A DNA stretch of 64,000 nucleotides from JADJNY01 sp046349615 (GTDB lineage Bacteria; Planctomycetota; UBA1135; GCA-002686595). Below are positions 1 to 8,035 of the stretch, piece after piece. The translations under genes and the position numbers were made by a program. The notes under the pieces were generated by a model, which ran no database searches, was not told the origin of the DNA, and was given only the letters and a program-made list of their open reading frames with translations. The stretch is taken from the NCBI GenBank assembly GCA_046349615.1, contig JAXMBZ010000001.1:186001-250000 (forward strand), in the 5' to 3' direction. Each line of letters starts with the position of its first letter. The first letter of the stretch is position 1.

Positions 1-1
1 G

Positions 2-886
2 GAGAACGAGGACGCCCCGCGCGCGTTCCACGGCACGGACGCGCACTGTGACGCGTGCCACGACGACGCCCACGCGGGCTTCTTCGACGCGCGCACGGAG
101 CGCCTCCCCGAAGTCGCGCACGGCGACTGCGCGCGCTGTCACGACTCGACGGAGTTCGCGCACGTTCCTGACGAGCGCTTCGACCACGGACGGTGGACGG
201 GCTTCGCGATCGAGGGCGCGCACGCGCAGGAGGACTGCACCGACTGCCACGTCCCGCGCGCGAAGCCGGGCGAGGCGAAGCGCTCGTTCGGACGCGTCGA
301 GGAGCACTTCGGCGCGATGAAGGGCTGCGTCACGTGCCACCGCGACGTGCACGAGGGCCGCTTCGACGCGCCGAGCTTCCCGCGCGAGGTCGCGGGGCGC
401 ACCGACTGCGCGCGCTGCCACGTGACGAGCTCCTTCCGCGCGTTCCCCGACGGCTTCGACCACGCGCGCTGGGCGGGCTATCCGCTCGTCGGCGACCACG
501 CGGAGGTCGCGTGCTCGGGCTGCCACGCGCAGCTCCCGCGGGCGGACGCGGGCGGGCGCACGTGGGGCCGCGCGCGCGGCACCGCGTGCTCTGACTGCCA
601 CATCGACGTCCACGAAGGCCAGTTCGCCGTCGAGGGCCGCACGGACTGCGCGAAGTGCCACTCGAGTTCGACCGCGTCGTTCTCGACGTTCGTGCACGAC
701 CGGGACTCGCGGTTCGCGCTCGGCGAGCAGCACCGATCGCTCGCATGCGACGCGTGCCACAAGCCGCTCGTGCTCGCGGACGGCGAGGAGGTCGTGCGCT
801 ACAAGCCGCTCCCGACGGAGTGCGCGGACTGCCACGGCGTGAACGAGGACGTGCTCCTGCGCCGGCCGCGCCGCGCGAACCGGTGA
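2..886 (+). CDS. multihaem c-type cytochrome, 10 CxxCH (5' end cut off)
   Basis: The reading frame is open from the first bases of the window to a TGA at 884-886, so the start lies outside. The visible 294 residues hold ten CxxCH haem-attachment motifs (CDACH, CARCH, CTDCH, CVTCH, CARCH, CSGCH, CSDCH, CAKCH, CDACH, CADCH). A unit resembling FDH..W.G(F/Y).(I/L).G.H....C..CH recurs, and CH.DVHEG.F recurs; both also occur in the 7-haem gene at 2812. The extra His residues could be distal haem ligands. Such proteins are exported and haem is attached in the periplasm, where they pass electrons. The downstream beta-barrel and two further multihaem genes suggest it is the periplasmic or outer-face wire of a porin-cytochrome complex. 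The signal sequence cannot be seen, so soluble versus lipid-anchored is unknown. Confidence 0.9.
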   Translation, partial: ENEDAPRAFHGTDAHCDACHDDAHAGFFDARTERLPEVAHGDCARCHDSTEFAHVPDERFDHGRWTGFAIEGAHAQEDCTDCHVPRAKPGEAKRSFGRVEEHFGAMKGCVTCHRDVHEGRFDAPSFPREVAGRTDCARCHVTSSFRAFPDGFDHARWAGYPLVGDHAEVACSGCHAQLPRADAGGRTWGRARGTACSDCHIDVHEGQFAVEGRTDCAKCHSSSTASFSTFVHDRDSRFALGEQHRSLACDACHKPLVLADGEEVVRYKPLPTECADCHGVNEDVLLRRPRRANR

Positions 887-1093
887 CCAGATCGATCGAC
901 GCCGCGTGCGCGTGACGAACGCGCGCGGGGCGTCGTCGTCGCATTCGACGAGAGTCGTCCGCAGCGCGCACGAGTTCTCCAAGGCGCGTCAAGGCTCGTG
1001 CTCGGCGCGGCCGACACTCGTACGGAGGACGCGTCGCGCGACGGAACCAGGAACCGTCGCACCGGCGTGGAGAGGCATGGGGGAGGAATCGGA

Positions 1094-2812
1094 ATGCACC
1101 GCACGCTCGAGCCGTTCGTCGTGACGATCGCGCTCGCGGCGCCGTGCGTCGCGCGCGCCGGGGACGTTCGGCAGGACGCGCAATCGGCAGCGCAGGAGCC
1201 GGGGTTCGAACTCGTCGAGCTGCGCGTGACGTCGACGCGACCGCGCGTCGCGCTCGTCGACCACGGGTCGGTCGACGGGCTCGCGCTGCAGGACCGCGTG
1301 ACGTTTCGTCTGCGCGACGGGCGCACGTTCGGCGGCACGGTGAGCGAGCTCCAAGAGCGCAGCGCCGTCGTGCTCCTCGACGATCCCGCGTTCGTGCCCG
1401 CGGCGGGGACGAAGGGCGACGTGCGCGTGCCGAGCGCGCGACTCGCGCCGAAGCCCGCGCCGCGCGTCGACGCTCCGAATCCCGCGGCACCGCCGCCGTC
1501 CGAGCCGAAATCCGAGCTCCCGTGGACGAACGAGGACGAGGAGTGGACCTCCGGCGAGCCGCTGCTCGCGCGCGTGCGCGCCGTGCGTCCGAGCGAACGC
1601 GAACGACGCATCGTCGGGCGCTGGTACGCGATCGGCGACTTCGTCGGAGCGAGCGACGGTCCGCGTACGGACGTGTTCCTGCGCACCGGCGCGAGCGCCG
1701 AGTACGAGAACGTCTTCGGGTCGGGCGGCGTGCTGAAGATCGACGGCGAGCTCGACTACCGCCGCACCGACGTGCCCGACGACGACGACGACCAGGCGGC
1801 GCGCGCGCGCCTCGATCGCTTGTCGTACACGTTCGGCGGCACGCGCTTCGACGCGACGCGCGTCGAGGTCGGCCGCTTCCTGCAGCACGCGGTGCCCGAG
1901 TTCGGCGTGCTCGACGGCGTCGAGTGGAACCGCCGGCTCGCGGGCGGGAGCTCGTTCGGCGCGAGCGCGGGCTTCCTGCCCGAACCCGACGCGGACCAGG
2001 GCACGCTCTCCGACCTGCAGTTCGCGGCGTTCGGCCGCTGGGTGAAGGACGAGAGCGAGACGGTGTCCGCGACCGCGGGCTTCCAGAAGACGTTCCACGA
2101 CCTCGCCGCGGATCGCGACCTCTTCGTCGCGAAGCTTGAGGTCGTCCCGCCGGACGCGTGGACGCTGCGCGGAACGGTGTGGCTCGACGTGTACGGCTCG
2201 ACGGACGCCGCGAAGGGCGCGGGCATCGAGGTCACGCAGGCCGTCGTGAACACGAGCCGCCGCTGGAGCGACGGCACGTACCTCGGGCTCACGTACTCGC
2301 ACTACGCCTTCCCCGAGATCGAGCGCGACGAGTTCCTCCCCGTCACGGACGCGGAGCTCGCCGACGACCATGCGGAACGGTTCGCGCTCGCGGGCGTGAA
2401 GCCGCTCTCGACGCGCTGGCGCGCGAACGTCGACCTCGGCGCGTGGATCGACGAGGACGACGACGGCGCGAACGGCGAGCTCGGCTTCGTGATCGACGAC
2501 GCGCTCGTCGAAGGCGGCGCGCTCGAGCTCGCGGGCTTCGCGGACAAGGGGCGCTTCACGTCGACGGTCGGCGGGCGGTGCTCGTACGGTCACACGAGCG
2601 GCAGCGCGCGCTGGCACGTCGACTACGAATTCGCGCGGCACCTGTTCGAGGGCTTCGGCAGCGACAACAACGAGCTCCCGCAGCACCGACTGCGCGCGAG
2701 CTGGGATTGGACGACGGAGAGCGGCTGGAGCGCGTCGTTGCACGTCGAGGGCCAGCTCTTCGACGACGAGACGGGCTACACCGCGGGGTTCTACGTGCAG
2801 AGGAGCTTCTGA
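1094..2812 (+). CDS. outer-membrane beta-barrel protein of the cytochrome cluster
   Basis: A 572-residue protein. I chose ATG 1094 because it follows a GGGAGGAAT-type ribosome site and opens a signal peptide (MHRTLEPFVVTIALAA, cleaved near ARA). An in-frame start at 998 would add residues with no secretory character. Residues about 35-110 look like a small beta domain; about 110-170 is a Pro/Glu-rich linker. The rest alternates polar and hydrophobic residues with aromatic girdle residues and Asp-rich turns (for example a run of Asp near residue 228), and the chain ends in YVQRSF. A terminal Phe is typical of outer-membrane barrels. It sits between multihaem cytochromes, and its stop overlaps the next start (TGATG). 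By analogy with MtrB/PioB and Geobacter OmbB porins it could sheath a cytochrome. I see no clear sequence match to those families, so the role rests on shape and context. Confidence 0.75.
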   Translation: MHRTLEPFVVTIALAAPCVARAGDVRQDAQSAAQEPGFELVELRVTSTRPRVALVDHGSVDGLALQDRVTFRLRDGRTFGGTVSELQERSAVVLLDDPAFVPAAGTKGDVRVPSARLAPKPAPRVDAPNPAAPPPSEPKSELPWTNEDEEWTSGEPLLARVRAVRPSERERRIVGRWYAIGDFVGASDGPRTDVFLRTGASAEYENVFGSGGVLKIDGELDYRRTDVPDDDDDQAARARLDRLSYTFGGTRFDATRVEVGRFLQHAVPEFGVLDGVEWNRRLAGGSSFGASAGFLPEPDADQGTLSDLQFAAFGRWVKDESETVSATAGFQKTFHDLAADRDLFVAKLEVVPPDAWTLRGTVWLDVYGSTDAAKGAGIEVTQAVVNTSRRWSDGTYLGLTYSHYAFPEIERDEFLPVTDAELADDHAERFALAGVKPLSTRWRANVDLGAWIDEDDDGANGELGFVIDDALVEGGALELAGFADKGRFTSTVGGRCSYGHTSGSARWHVDYEFARHLFEGFGSDNNELPQHRLRASWDWTTESGWSASLHVEGQLFDDETGYTAGFYVQRSF

Positions 2813-3474
2813 TGGACTCTCGAACTCGCCGCCGCGCGCGCATCGTGCTCGGCTCCGTCGCCTTCGGCCTCGTCGCGGTCGCGTGCGCCGTGCAGGGCAC
2901 CGACGTCGCGCGTCTGCGGCTCTGGGAGGCGGGCTTCGGGCCCGTGCTGCCGCACGAGACGTTCCCGGCGGACTGCTCGCTCTGTCACGAAGGGCAGGGT
3001 TGGCAGGACCTACGCGACGACTTCACGTTCGACCACGCGGAGGAGACGGGTGTGCCGCTGAACGGCGCGCACGCGCGCGCGACGTGCATTCGCTGTCACA
3101 ACGACCGCGGGCCGGTGAGCACGTTCACCGCGCGCGGTTGCGCGGGTTGTCACGAGGACGTGCACAGGGGCGAGCTCGGAACGAGCTGCGAACGCTGCCA
3201 CCAGGAGACGACGTGGCAGCCCCAGGGAATGCTCGAGCAGCACCGGAAGACGCGCTTCCCGCTCGTCGGCGTGCACGCCGTGACGAGCTGCAATCGCTGC
3301 CACGCCGGCGCCGAGGTCGGGCACTTCCAACCGACGGACACGGAGTGCGTGACGTGCCACCGGAGCGACCTCGCGCGCGCGACGAACCCGAATCACGTCG
3401 GGCTCGGATGGATCGATCGCTGCGATCGCTGTCATCTGCCGCGGACGTGGAATCAAGCGGAGATCAACAACTGA
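2812..3474 (+). CDS. 7-haem c-type cytochrome, membrane-anchored or lipoprotein
   Basis: A 220-residue protein with an Arg-rich n-region and a hydrophobic segment ending in LVAVAC. Cys25 could be lipidated, although the lipobox (AVAC) is permissive rather than classic. Seven CxxCH motifs follow: CSLCH, CIRCH, CAGCH, CERCH, CNRCH, CVTCH, CDRCH. The FDH...TG.PL.GAH...C..CH unit matches that in the gene ending at 886, so the two are probably related by duplication. The ATG at 2812 overlaps the stop of the barrel gene by one base, which suggests translational coupling and equal dosage with the barrel. In a porin-cytochrome reading this would be the small periplasmic cytochrome, comparable in position to the octahaem OmaB of Geobacter. 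That parallel is inference. Confidence 0.9.
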   Translation: MDSRTRRRARIVLGSVAFGLVAVACAVQGTDVARLRLWEAGFGPVLPHETFPADCSLCHEGQGWQDLRDDFTFDHAEETGVPLNGAHARATCIRCHNDRGPVSTFTARGCAGCHEDVHRGELGTSCERCHQETTWQPQGMLEQHRKTRFPLVGVHAVTSCNRCHAGAEVGHFQPTDTECVTCHRSDLARATNPNHVGLGWIDRCDRCHLPRTWNQAEINN

Positions 3475-3480
3475 GTCACG

Positions 3481-3510
3481 TCGGAGCGAGCTCAAGAACG
3501 CTCGCTCCGA
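3481..3510 (+). terminator. GC hairpin after the 7-haem gene
   Basis: A perfect 11-bp stem (3481-3491 with 3500-3510) and an 8-base loop lie six bases after the stop at 3474. There is no U-tract. It may stop or attenuate transcription, or protect the 3' end of the barrel/7-haem message, before the 11-haem gene. Confidence 0.55.
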
Positions 3511-3673
3511 AGGTCGATGACAAACAGGCCGCAGTCGAGCTCACGCGAGCTCGAGCGCTCGAAGGGGACGGGCGCGCGCGGCGGGGGAACCGGAGGAGGG
3601 CGGCGAGGCCGACTCGCGACGCGTGCGCCTCGTGCGGACGCGATCGCCGGGACGGGTTTCGCCTCGGAGGGGC

Positions 3674-3692
3674 CGAGGACGCAGCGTCCTCG
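3674..3692 (+). promoter_or_regulatory. leader hairpin before the 11-haem cytochrome
   Basis: An 8-bp stem (3674-3681 with 3685-3692) and a 3-base loop end three bases before a GAGGGGGAGA ribosome site and the ATG at 3706. The position could affect translation initiation. No known riboswitch is recognised. Confidence 0.35.
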
Positions 3693-3705
3693 TCGAGGGG
3701 GAGAC

Positions 3706-6486
3706 ATGGAGCGTCGAGGAATTCGAATCGTGAGCGCGCTCGCGCTCGCCGCGCTCGCCGCGTGCAGCGGCGAAACGGGCTCGCTGCAGGTGCAGGCGGT
3801 CTCGTCGTGCATGCTGTGCCACAACGGCTCGCTCGAGGGGGACTACAGCGGACCTGGGATCGAGAACCCGCACCCGTTCACCGGTGCGGCGTCGTTGCAG
3901 TGCACCGAGTGCCACGGCGGCAACCCGAACGGCACCGACCTCGCGACGAGCCATGTTCCGCCGCCGCCGGAGATCGGCGACGAGACGTTCCAGACGACGA
4001 ACGCGAAGGCCTACTTCAATCGACTGACGCTGACGGGCGTCGACAAGTTCGCCGACTACACGGTGAACGGACACACGTACAGCGCGCTCGACTACCTGCG
4101 CTTCGTGAACCCCGGCGACCTGCGCGTCACGAAGGCGGGCGTCGGCTGCGGTCAGTGCCACGTCGCGCATTCCGAGTGCGTGAACAACAGCTTGCTCGCG
4201 ACGGAGACGGGCATCTACTCGGGCGCGTTCTTCACGACGGGCCAGCACAACGCCGTGCCGGGGAACCAGGGTCAGGACCAGGACACCGCGGGCGACACGT
4301 CGTTCCGCGCCGTGCAGAACTCGTCGTTCGTCGCGGGCTCGCCGGTCGTCGGCTCCGTGCAGCAGCTCATCGAAGCGCAAGTGTGGGCCGTCTTCGGCGT
4401 CCATCAGACGGGCCACGTGTTCCAGAACCCGGAGTTCGACGCCGCGGCGCTGAACGACGACGTGAACCCGGACGGCTCGGTGATCTCGGGCTCGCCGCTC
4501 GCGAAGCTCTTCCAGGAGCAAGTGCAGTTCACGTGCGGCGACTGCCACCTCGGGAGCGCCGGCCAGAACAACCGCGCGGGCGACTTCCGCTCGTCGGGCT
4601 GCTCGGCGTGTCACATGCCGTACAGCCTCGGCGGCAAGAGCGGCAGCGCGGACCCGAACGTGAACAAGAACGAGCCGCTGAATCCCGACGCGATCGACGA
4701 ACCCGAGCGCGCTCACCCGCGCTCGCACGTGATCCGCGGCGTCGCGCGCACGCTCGCCGGCGGCGTGCAGGTGCCGGGCATCGACGACGCGACCTGCGCG
4801 GGCTGTCACCAGGGCTCGAACCGCACGGTCATGCAGTACTGGGGCATCCGCCTCGACCAGAACGCGGACCTCGTGCACCACGAGCAGTATCCCGCGAACC
4901 CTGCGTCGTTCCAGACGACGCATGCGGACACGCGCCTCTTCGACCCGGCCGTCGGCAACCACACGTTCAACGGCCGCAACGGCAACCAGTACGTGCTGAA
5001 CGAGGACTACGACGGCGACGGTCGCGACGACACGCCCGCCGACGTGCACTACGACGCGGGCCTCGGATGCGTCGACTGCCACGGCAGCTACGACCTGCAC
5101 GGCGGCGACGTGAACTCGAGCGACCGCACGATCCTCTCCCACATGGAGCAGCGCGTCGCGATCCGCTGCGAGAGCTGCCACGGCACGATCGAGGCCTACG
5201 CGACGACGCAGAGCGGCACGGCGTGGGACGGCGCGACGCGCAACCTCGTGGTCGACGGGCACGGGAACGAACTGAACCACGTCTACAAGGACGCGAGCGG
5301 CAACTACTGGCTGCGCAGCAAGCTCACGGGCGCCGTGCACTACGTGCCGCAGACGCGCGACACGGTCGCGAACAACGGCAAGACGCACCCGACGTCGGGC
5401 CAGCCGATCTACAGCGCGAAGGCGTCTTACGCCATGGGGCGCGTCGACGCGGACGCGAGCAACGGCCTCGGCCCGGTCCAGACCGGCGGCAACACGCAGG
5501 GCTTCGCGCACGTCGACGGCATGGAGTGCGTCGCCTGCCACGGCTCGTGGACGAACACGTGCATGGGGTGCCACCTCGGCGGCGAGTACAACACCGGCAA
5601 CAACTTCAGCAACACGACCGGCGAGCGCATCGTCTACAAGCAGCGCACCGCGGACTTCACGTATCAGTCGCCGCTCTTCTTCACGCTCGGCGTCGGTCCT
5701 CGCGGCAAGGTCACGCAGTTCAGCGCGAACACGAAGGTGTTCTACCGCTGGAAGGACCAGAACAACCAGCTCTCGCGCGTGTTCGCCTTCACGGACCGCC
5801 GCGGAGCGGGCGCGAACTCGGCGGCGGGCTTCGGCTCGCTCAGCCACAACGCGTTCATGGCGCACTCGATCCGCGGCAAGGTCAGCGCGACGAAGGAAGG
5901 CCCGCGCTACTGCGCGACGTGCCACCTGACCGACGCGGGCCTGACGCAGTGGGGGCCGCAGTACGACACGTTCCGCGCTGCGATGGCGAGCCGCAATTAC
6001 GCGGCGCTCGACTTCGACCTGCTCAAGACGCACTTCGGGCAGAACACCGGGAACAAGCTCAACTCGCCGTTCTGGCCGCACATGGCGGCGGGTCTCGGCA
6101 CGGGGCTCTTCCTCTTCGACGAGAACGGTTGCCCGGTGAACCCGCTCGACAACGGTCAGCACCGTCGCGGGTGCTACAGCGACCCGCTCAACTTCACCTT
6201 CGTCGCCCCGGCCGCGATCTTCGACCTCGCGAACGTGGTGTACGACCTCGACCGCATCGTCGAAGCGAGCGGCGTCGCGAACGGGTCGAACAACCACGCG
6301 TGGTTGAGCCCGTCGATCGGTCCGAGCCTGCGCGACGGTGCGACCGATCCACAGATCGCCGGACCGCTCGGCGCGCGCTTGATCCGCGAGCTCACCGATC
6401 CTTCCACGGGCATCGTGCTCGATTCGTGGATCGACTCGGACGGCGCGCTGCAGGGCGATGCGACGACGAACATCGCGGGGCCGTGA
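3706..6486 (+). CDS. 11-haem c-type cytochrome lipoprotein
   Basis: A 926-residue protein. ATG 3706 is chosen because it follows a GAGGGGGAGA ribosome site and opens a textbook lipoprotein signal ending LAAC (Cys20). Longer in-frame starts only add basic, low-complexity residues. Eleven CxxCH motifs are spread along the chain: CMLCH, CTECH, CGQCH, CGDCH, CSACH, CAGCH, CVDCH, CESCH, CVACH, CMGCH and CATCH. Long haem-free stretches between them look like beta-rich domains. The layout fits a large outer-membrane or surface cytochrome such as Geobacter OmcB (12 haems). I see no active-site signature for a specific reductase such as nitrite, hydroxylamine or tetrathionate. Together with the upstream barrel and cytochromes it probably forms the outer end of an electron-transfer chain. 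Confidence 0.9.
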   Translation: MERRGIRIVSALALAALAACSGETGSLQVQAVSSCMLCHNGSLEGDYSGPGIENPHPFTGAASLQCTECHGGNPNGTDLATSHVPPPPEIGDETFQTTNAKAYFNRLTLTGVDKFADYTVNGHTYSALDYLRFVNPGDLRVTKAGVGCGQCHVAHSECVNNSLLATETGIYSGAFFTTGQHNAVPGNQGQDQDTAGDTSFRAVQNSSFVAGSPVVGSVQQLIEAQVWAVFGVHQTGHVFQNPEFDAAALNDDVNPDGSVISGSPLAKLFQEQVQFTCGDCHLGSAGQNNRAGDFRSSGCSACHMPYSLGGKSGSADPNVNKNEPLNPDAIDEPERAHPRSHVIRGVARTLAGGVQVPGIDDATCAGCHQGSNRTVMQYWGIRLDQNADLVHHEQYPANPASFQTTHADTRLFDPAVGNHTFNGRNGNQYVLNEDYDGDGRDDTPADVHYDAGLGCVDCHGSYDLHGGDVNSSDRTILSHMEQRVAIRCESCHGTIEAYATTQSGTAWDGATRNLVVDGHGNELNHVYKDASGNYWLRSKLTGAVHYVPQTRDTVANNGKTHPTSGQPIYSAKASYAMGRVDADASNGLGPVQTGGNTQGFAHVDGMECVACHGSWTNTCMGCHLGGEYNTGNNFSNTTGERIVYKQRTADFTYQSPLFFTLGVGPRGKVTQFSANTKVFYRWKDQNNQLSRVFAFTDRRGAGANSAAGFGSLSHNAFMAHSIRGKVSATKEGPRYCATCHLTDAGLTQWGPQYDTFRAAMASRNYAALDFDLLKTHFGQNTGNKLNSPFWPHMAAGLGTGLFLFDENGCPVNPLDNGQHRRGCYSDPLNFTFVAPAAIFDLANVVYDLDRIVEASGVANGSNNHAWLSPSIGPSLRDGATDPQIAGPLGARLIRELTDPSTGIVLDSWIDSDGALQGDATTNIAGP

Positions 6487-6520
6487 CCGGCGTGCCCCGT
6501 CCATGGATGCGGAGCACGCA

Positions 6521-6554
6521 GCGGAGCCGGGGGGTGCGAGCCTCCCGGCTCCGC
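6521..6554. terminator. bidirectional terminator-like hairpin
   Basis: An 11-bp perfect inverted repeat (6521-6531 with 6544-6554) with a 12-base loop lies between the convergent cytochrome (ends 6486) and ACT-domain gene (ends 6568). It has no long U-tract on either strand. Confidence 0.55.
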
Positions 6555-6567
6555 GCTTCGTGACGGA

Positions 6568-6975
6568 TCACCTCGCCGGCAACGTCCCGATCACCGAGTG
6601 ACCCGCGGACTCGAGCGCGCGTCGCGCGTCGTCGAAGCGCGCCGCGGACACGAGCAGCCAGTCCGTGTCGTACGTCGAGAGCGCGAACACGGGCACCGTC
6701 TCCTTCGCGAGCGCGCCGCACAGCGCGGCGAGGATCCCGACGGTCGTCATCGGGATGACGCCCTCGATCCCGAGCGCGATCTTGTCGCGCTCCTGCTGCA
6801 CGTCCGCCGGCACGTGGACCTGCGCGCAGACGATCGAGACCTCGTCGGGCGTGCGCGCGAGGTGGACGAAACGACCCTGCGCCCACGCGGGAAACGCAGC
6901 GGTCTGCGGCAAACGTGCGATCGCGAGGCGTTCGTCGTGGACGCGGAAGCGGAAGCTCGTGCTCATGTCGCGCAT
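6568..6975 (-). CDS. ACT-domain protein
   Basis: A 135-residue soluble protein. The C-terminal half has the pattern of stand-alone ACT proteins (GVIPMTTVGILAALC, then VFALSTYDTDWLLV, then a helix of the form ARRALESAGH). In related proteins this fold binds amino acids and acts as a regulatory sensor. No catalytic domain is attached. The start is either the ATG at 6975 or a second ATG at 6966 (MSTSF...). It lies 1 base downstream of the pseudouridine synthase stop on the same strand, so the two are probably co-transcribed. The ligand and partner cannot be inferred. Confidence 0.7.
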   Translation of the reverse strand: MRDMSTSFRFRVHDERLAIARLPQTAAFPAWAQGRFVHLARTPDEVSIVCAQVHVPADVQQERDKIALGIEGVIPMTTVGILAALCGALAKETVPVFALSTYDTDWLLVSAARFDDARRALESAGHSVIGTLPAR

Positions 6976-6976
6976 C

Positions 6977-7921
6977 CTAGTCGAGCGTGCGACGCACGAC
7001 GCACGCGAAGCGCTCGAGCCCGGGCCACGGCGGGCGCGAGCGCAGCCGGATCCAACGTCCGTCGACGGGGTGGAGGACCGCGAGCGCCGTCGCGTGCAGG
7101 TGGTATCCGCCCGCGCCCGGCGTGACGTCGCTCTTCGGCACGCCGCCGACGCCGAACAGCGGATCGCCCGTGATCGGCGCGCCGCAGGCCGCGAGGTGGA
7201 TGCGGATTTGATCGGCGCGCCCCGTGATCGGCTGCGCGGCGACGAGCAGCCGACGGTGCTCGCGGTCGCGCGCGACGACGCGCAGGCGCGTGTGCGCGGG
7301 CTTGCCGCCCTCGCGCGCGATCCAGATGCGGATCGGGCCGTGCTGCACGTCGCCGATCGGATGGCGCGCGCTCGCGGGCAGCGCGAAGTCGCGCGGCGCG
7401 TGCTCGGGCTCGTCGGCGATCGCGAGGTACGTCTTGCGCGGCACGAACTCGCGGAACTGCTTCGAGAGCGCGGCGCGCCCGACGAACGTCTTGCCGAACA
7501 CGACGAGCCCCGAGGTCCCGCGGCCGAGGCGGTGCGCGGGCGCGGCCTCCGCGCGATCGGGCGCGCTGCTTCGAACGAGCGTCCACAGCGTCGACGCGGT
7601 GAACGGTCCGCCGGGGAGCACCTGCAGTCCCGCGGGCTTCTCGACGGCGAGCACGTGCTCGTCCTCGAACACGACGTCGAACCGACACGGTGCCTCGGGC
7701 TCGACCCACGGCGCGCGGTGGAACGTGAGCTCGTCCCCCGCCGCGACGACCGTGTCCGCGCTCACGACCTTCTCACCGATCTTCACCCGCCCTTCGCGGA
7801 TGCGCTCGCGCCACGTCGCCTCGTCCGTGTGCGTGAAGCGCGCGAGGTAGAGCGCGAGCACGGTCGTGCCCGCCTCCTCGGCGGTCGCGCGGTGTCGGTA
7901 CACGAACCCGGAGTTCTCCAT
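6977..7921 (-). CDS. RluA-family pseudouridine synthase with altered catalytic motif
   Basis: A 314-residue protein. Residues about 15-65 resemble an S4-type RNA-binding region, and 80-300 match the RluA catalytic fold (FEDEHVLAVEKPAGL, HRLGRGTSGLVVF, ITGRADQIRIHLA). These enzymes isomerise uridine to pseudouridine in rRNA or tRNA. The hallmark motif is normally HRLDxxTSG with a catalytic Asp; here residue 133 is Gly (HRLGRGTSG), and the codon is clearly GGC on the minus strand. The rest of the fold looks intact, so this may be a divergent subfamily that uses another acid, or an RNA-binding protein without activity. ATG 7921 is the only plausible start. Confidence 0.85.
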   Translation of the reverse strand: MENSGFVYRHRATAEEAGTTVLALYLARFTHTDEATWRERIREGRVKIGEKVVSADTVVAAGDELTFHRAPWVEPEAPCRFDVVFEDEHVLAVEKPAGLQVLPGGPFTASTLWTLVRSSAPDRAEAAPAHRLGRGTSGLVVFGKTFVGRAALSKQFREFVPRKTYLAIADEPEHAPRDFALPASARHPIGDVQHGPIRIWIAREGGKPAHTRLRVVARDREHRRLLVAAQPITGRADQIRIHLAACGAPITGDPLFGVGGVPKSDVTPGAGGYHLHATALAVLHPVDGRWIRLRSRPPWPGLERFACVVRRTLD

Positions 7922-7990
7922 CGCGGCGCGAGAGAGTACGCGGAACGCGCCGCGGGCACGACGGTCGTGCGGCGTGAAGTCGCAGCTCGT

Positions 7991-8006
7991 GCGGAGCGCG
8001 CTCCGC
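7991..8006 (-). terminator. short GC hairpin after the GGDEF-EAL gene
   Basis: A 6-bp stem with a 4-base loop in the 114-base gap between the GGDEF-EAL stop (8036) and the pseudouridine synthase start (7921). No U-tract follows, so this is weak evidence. Confidence 0.3.
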
Positions 8007-8035
8007 GCGCGCTCGGGCCGCGCGGCGAACGAAGC

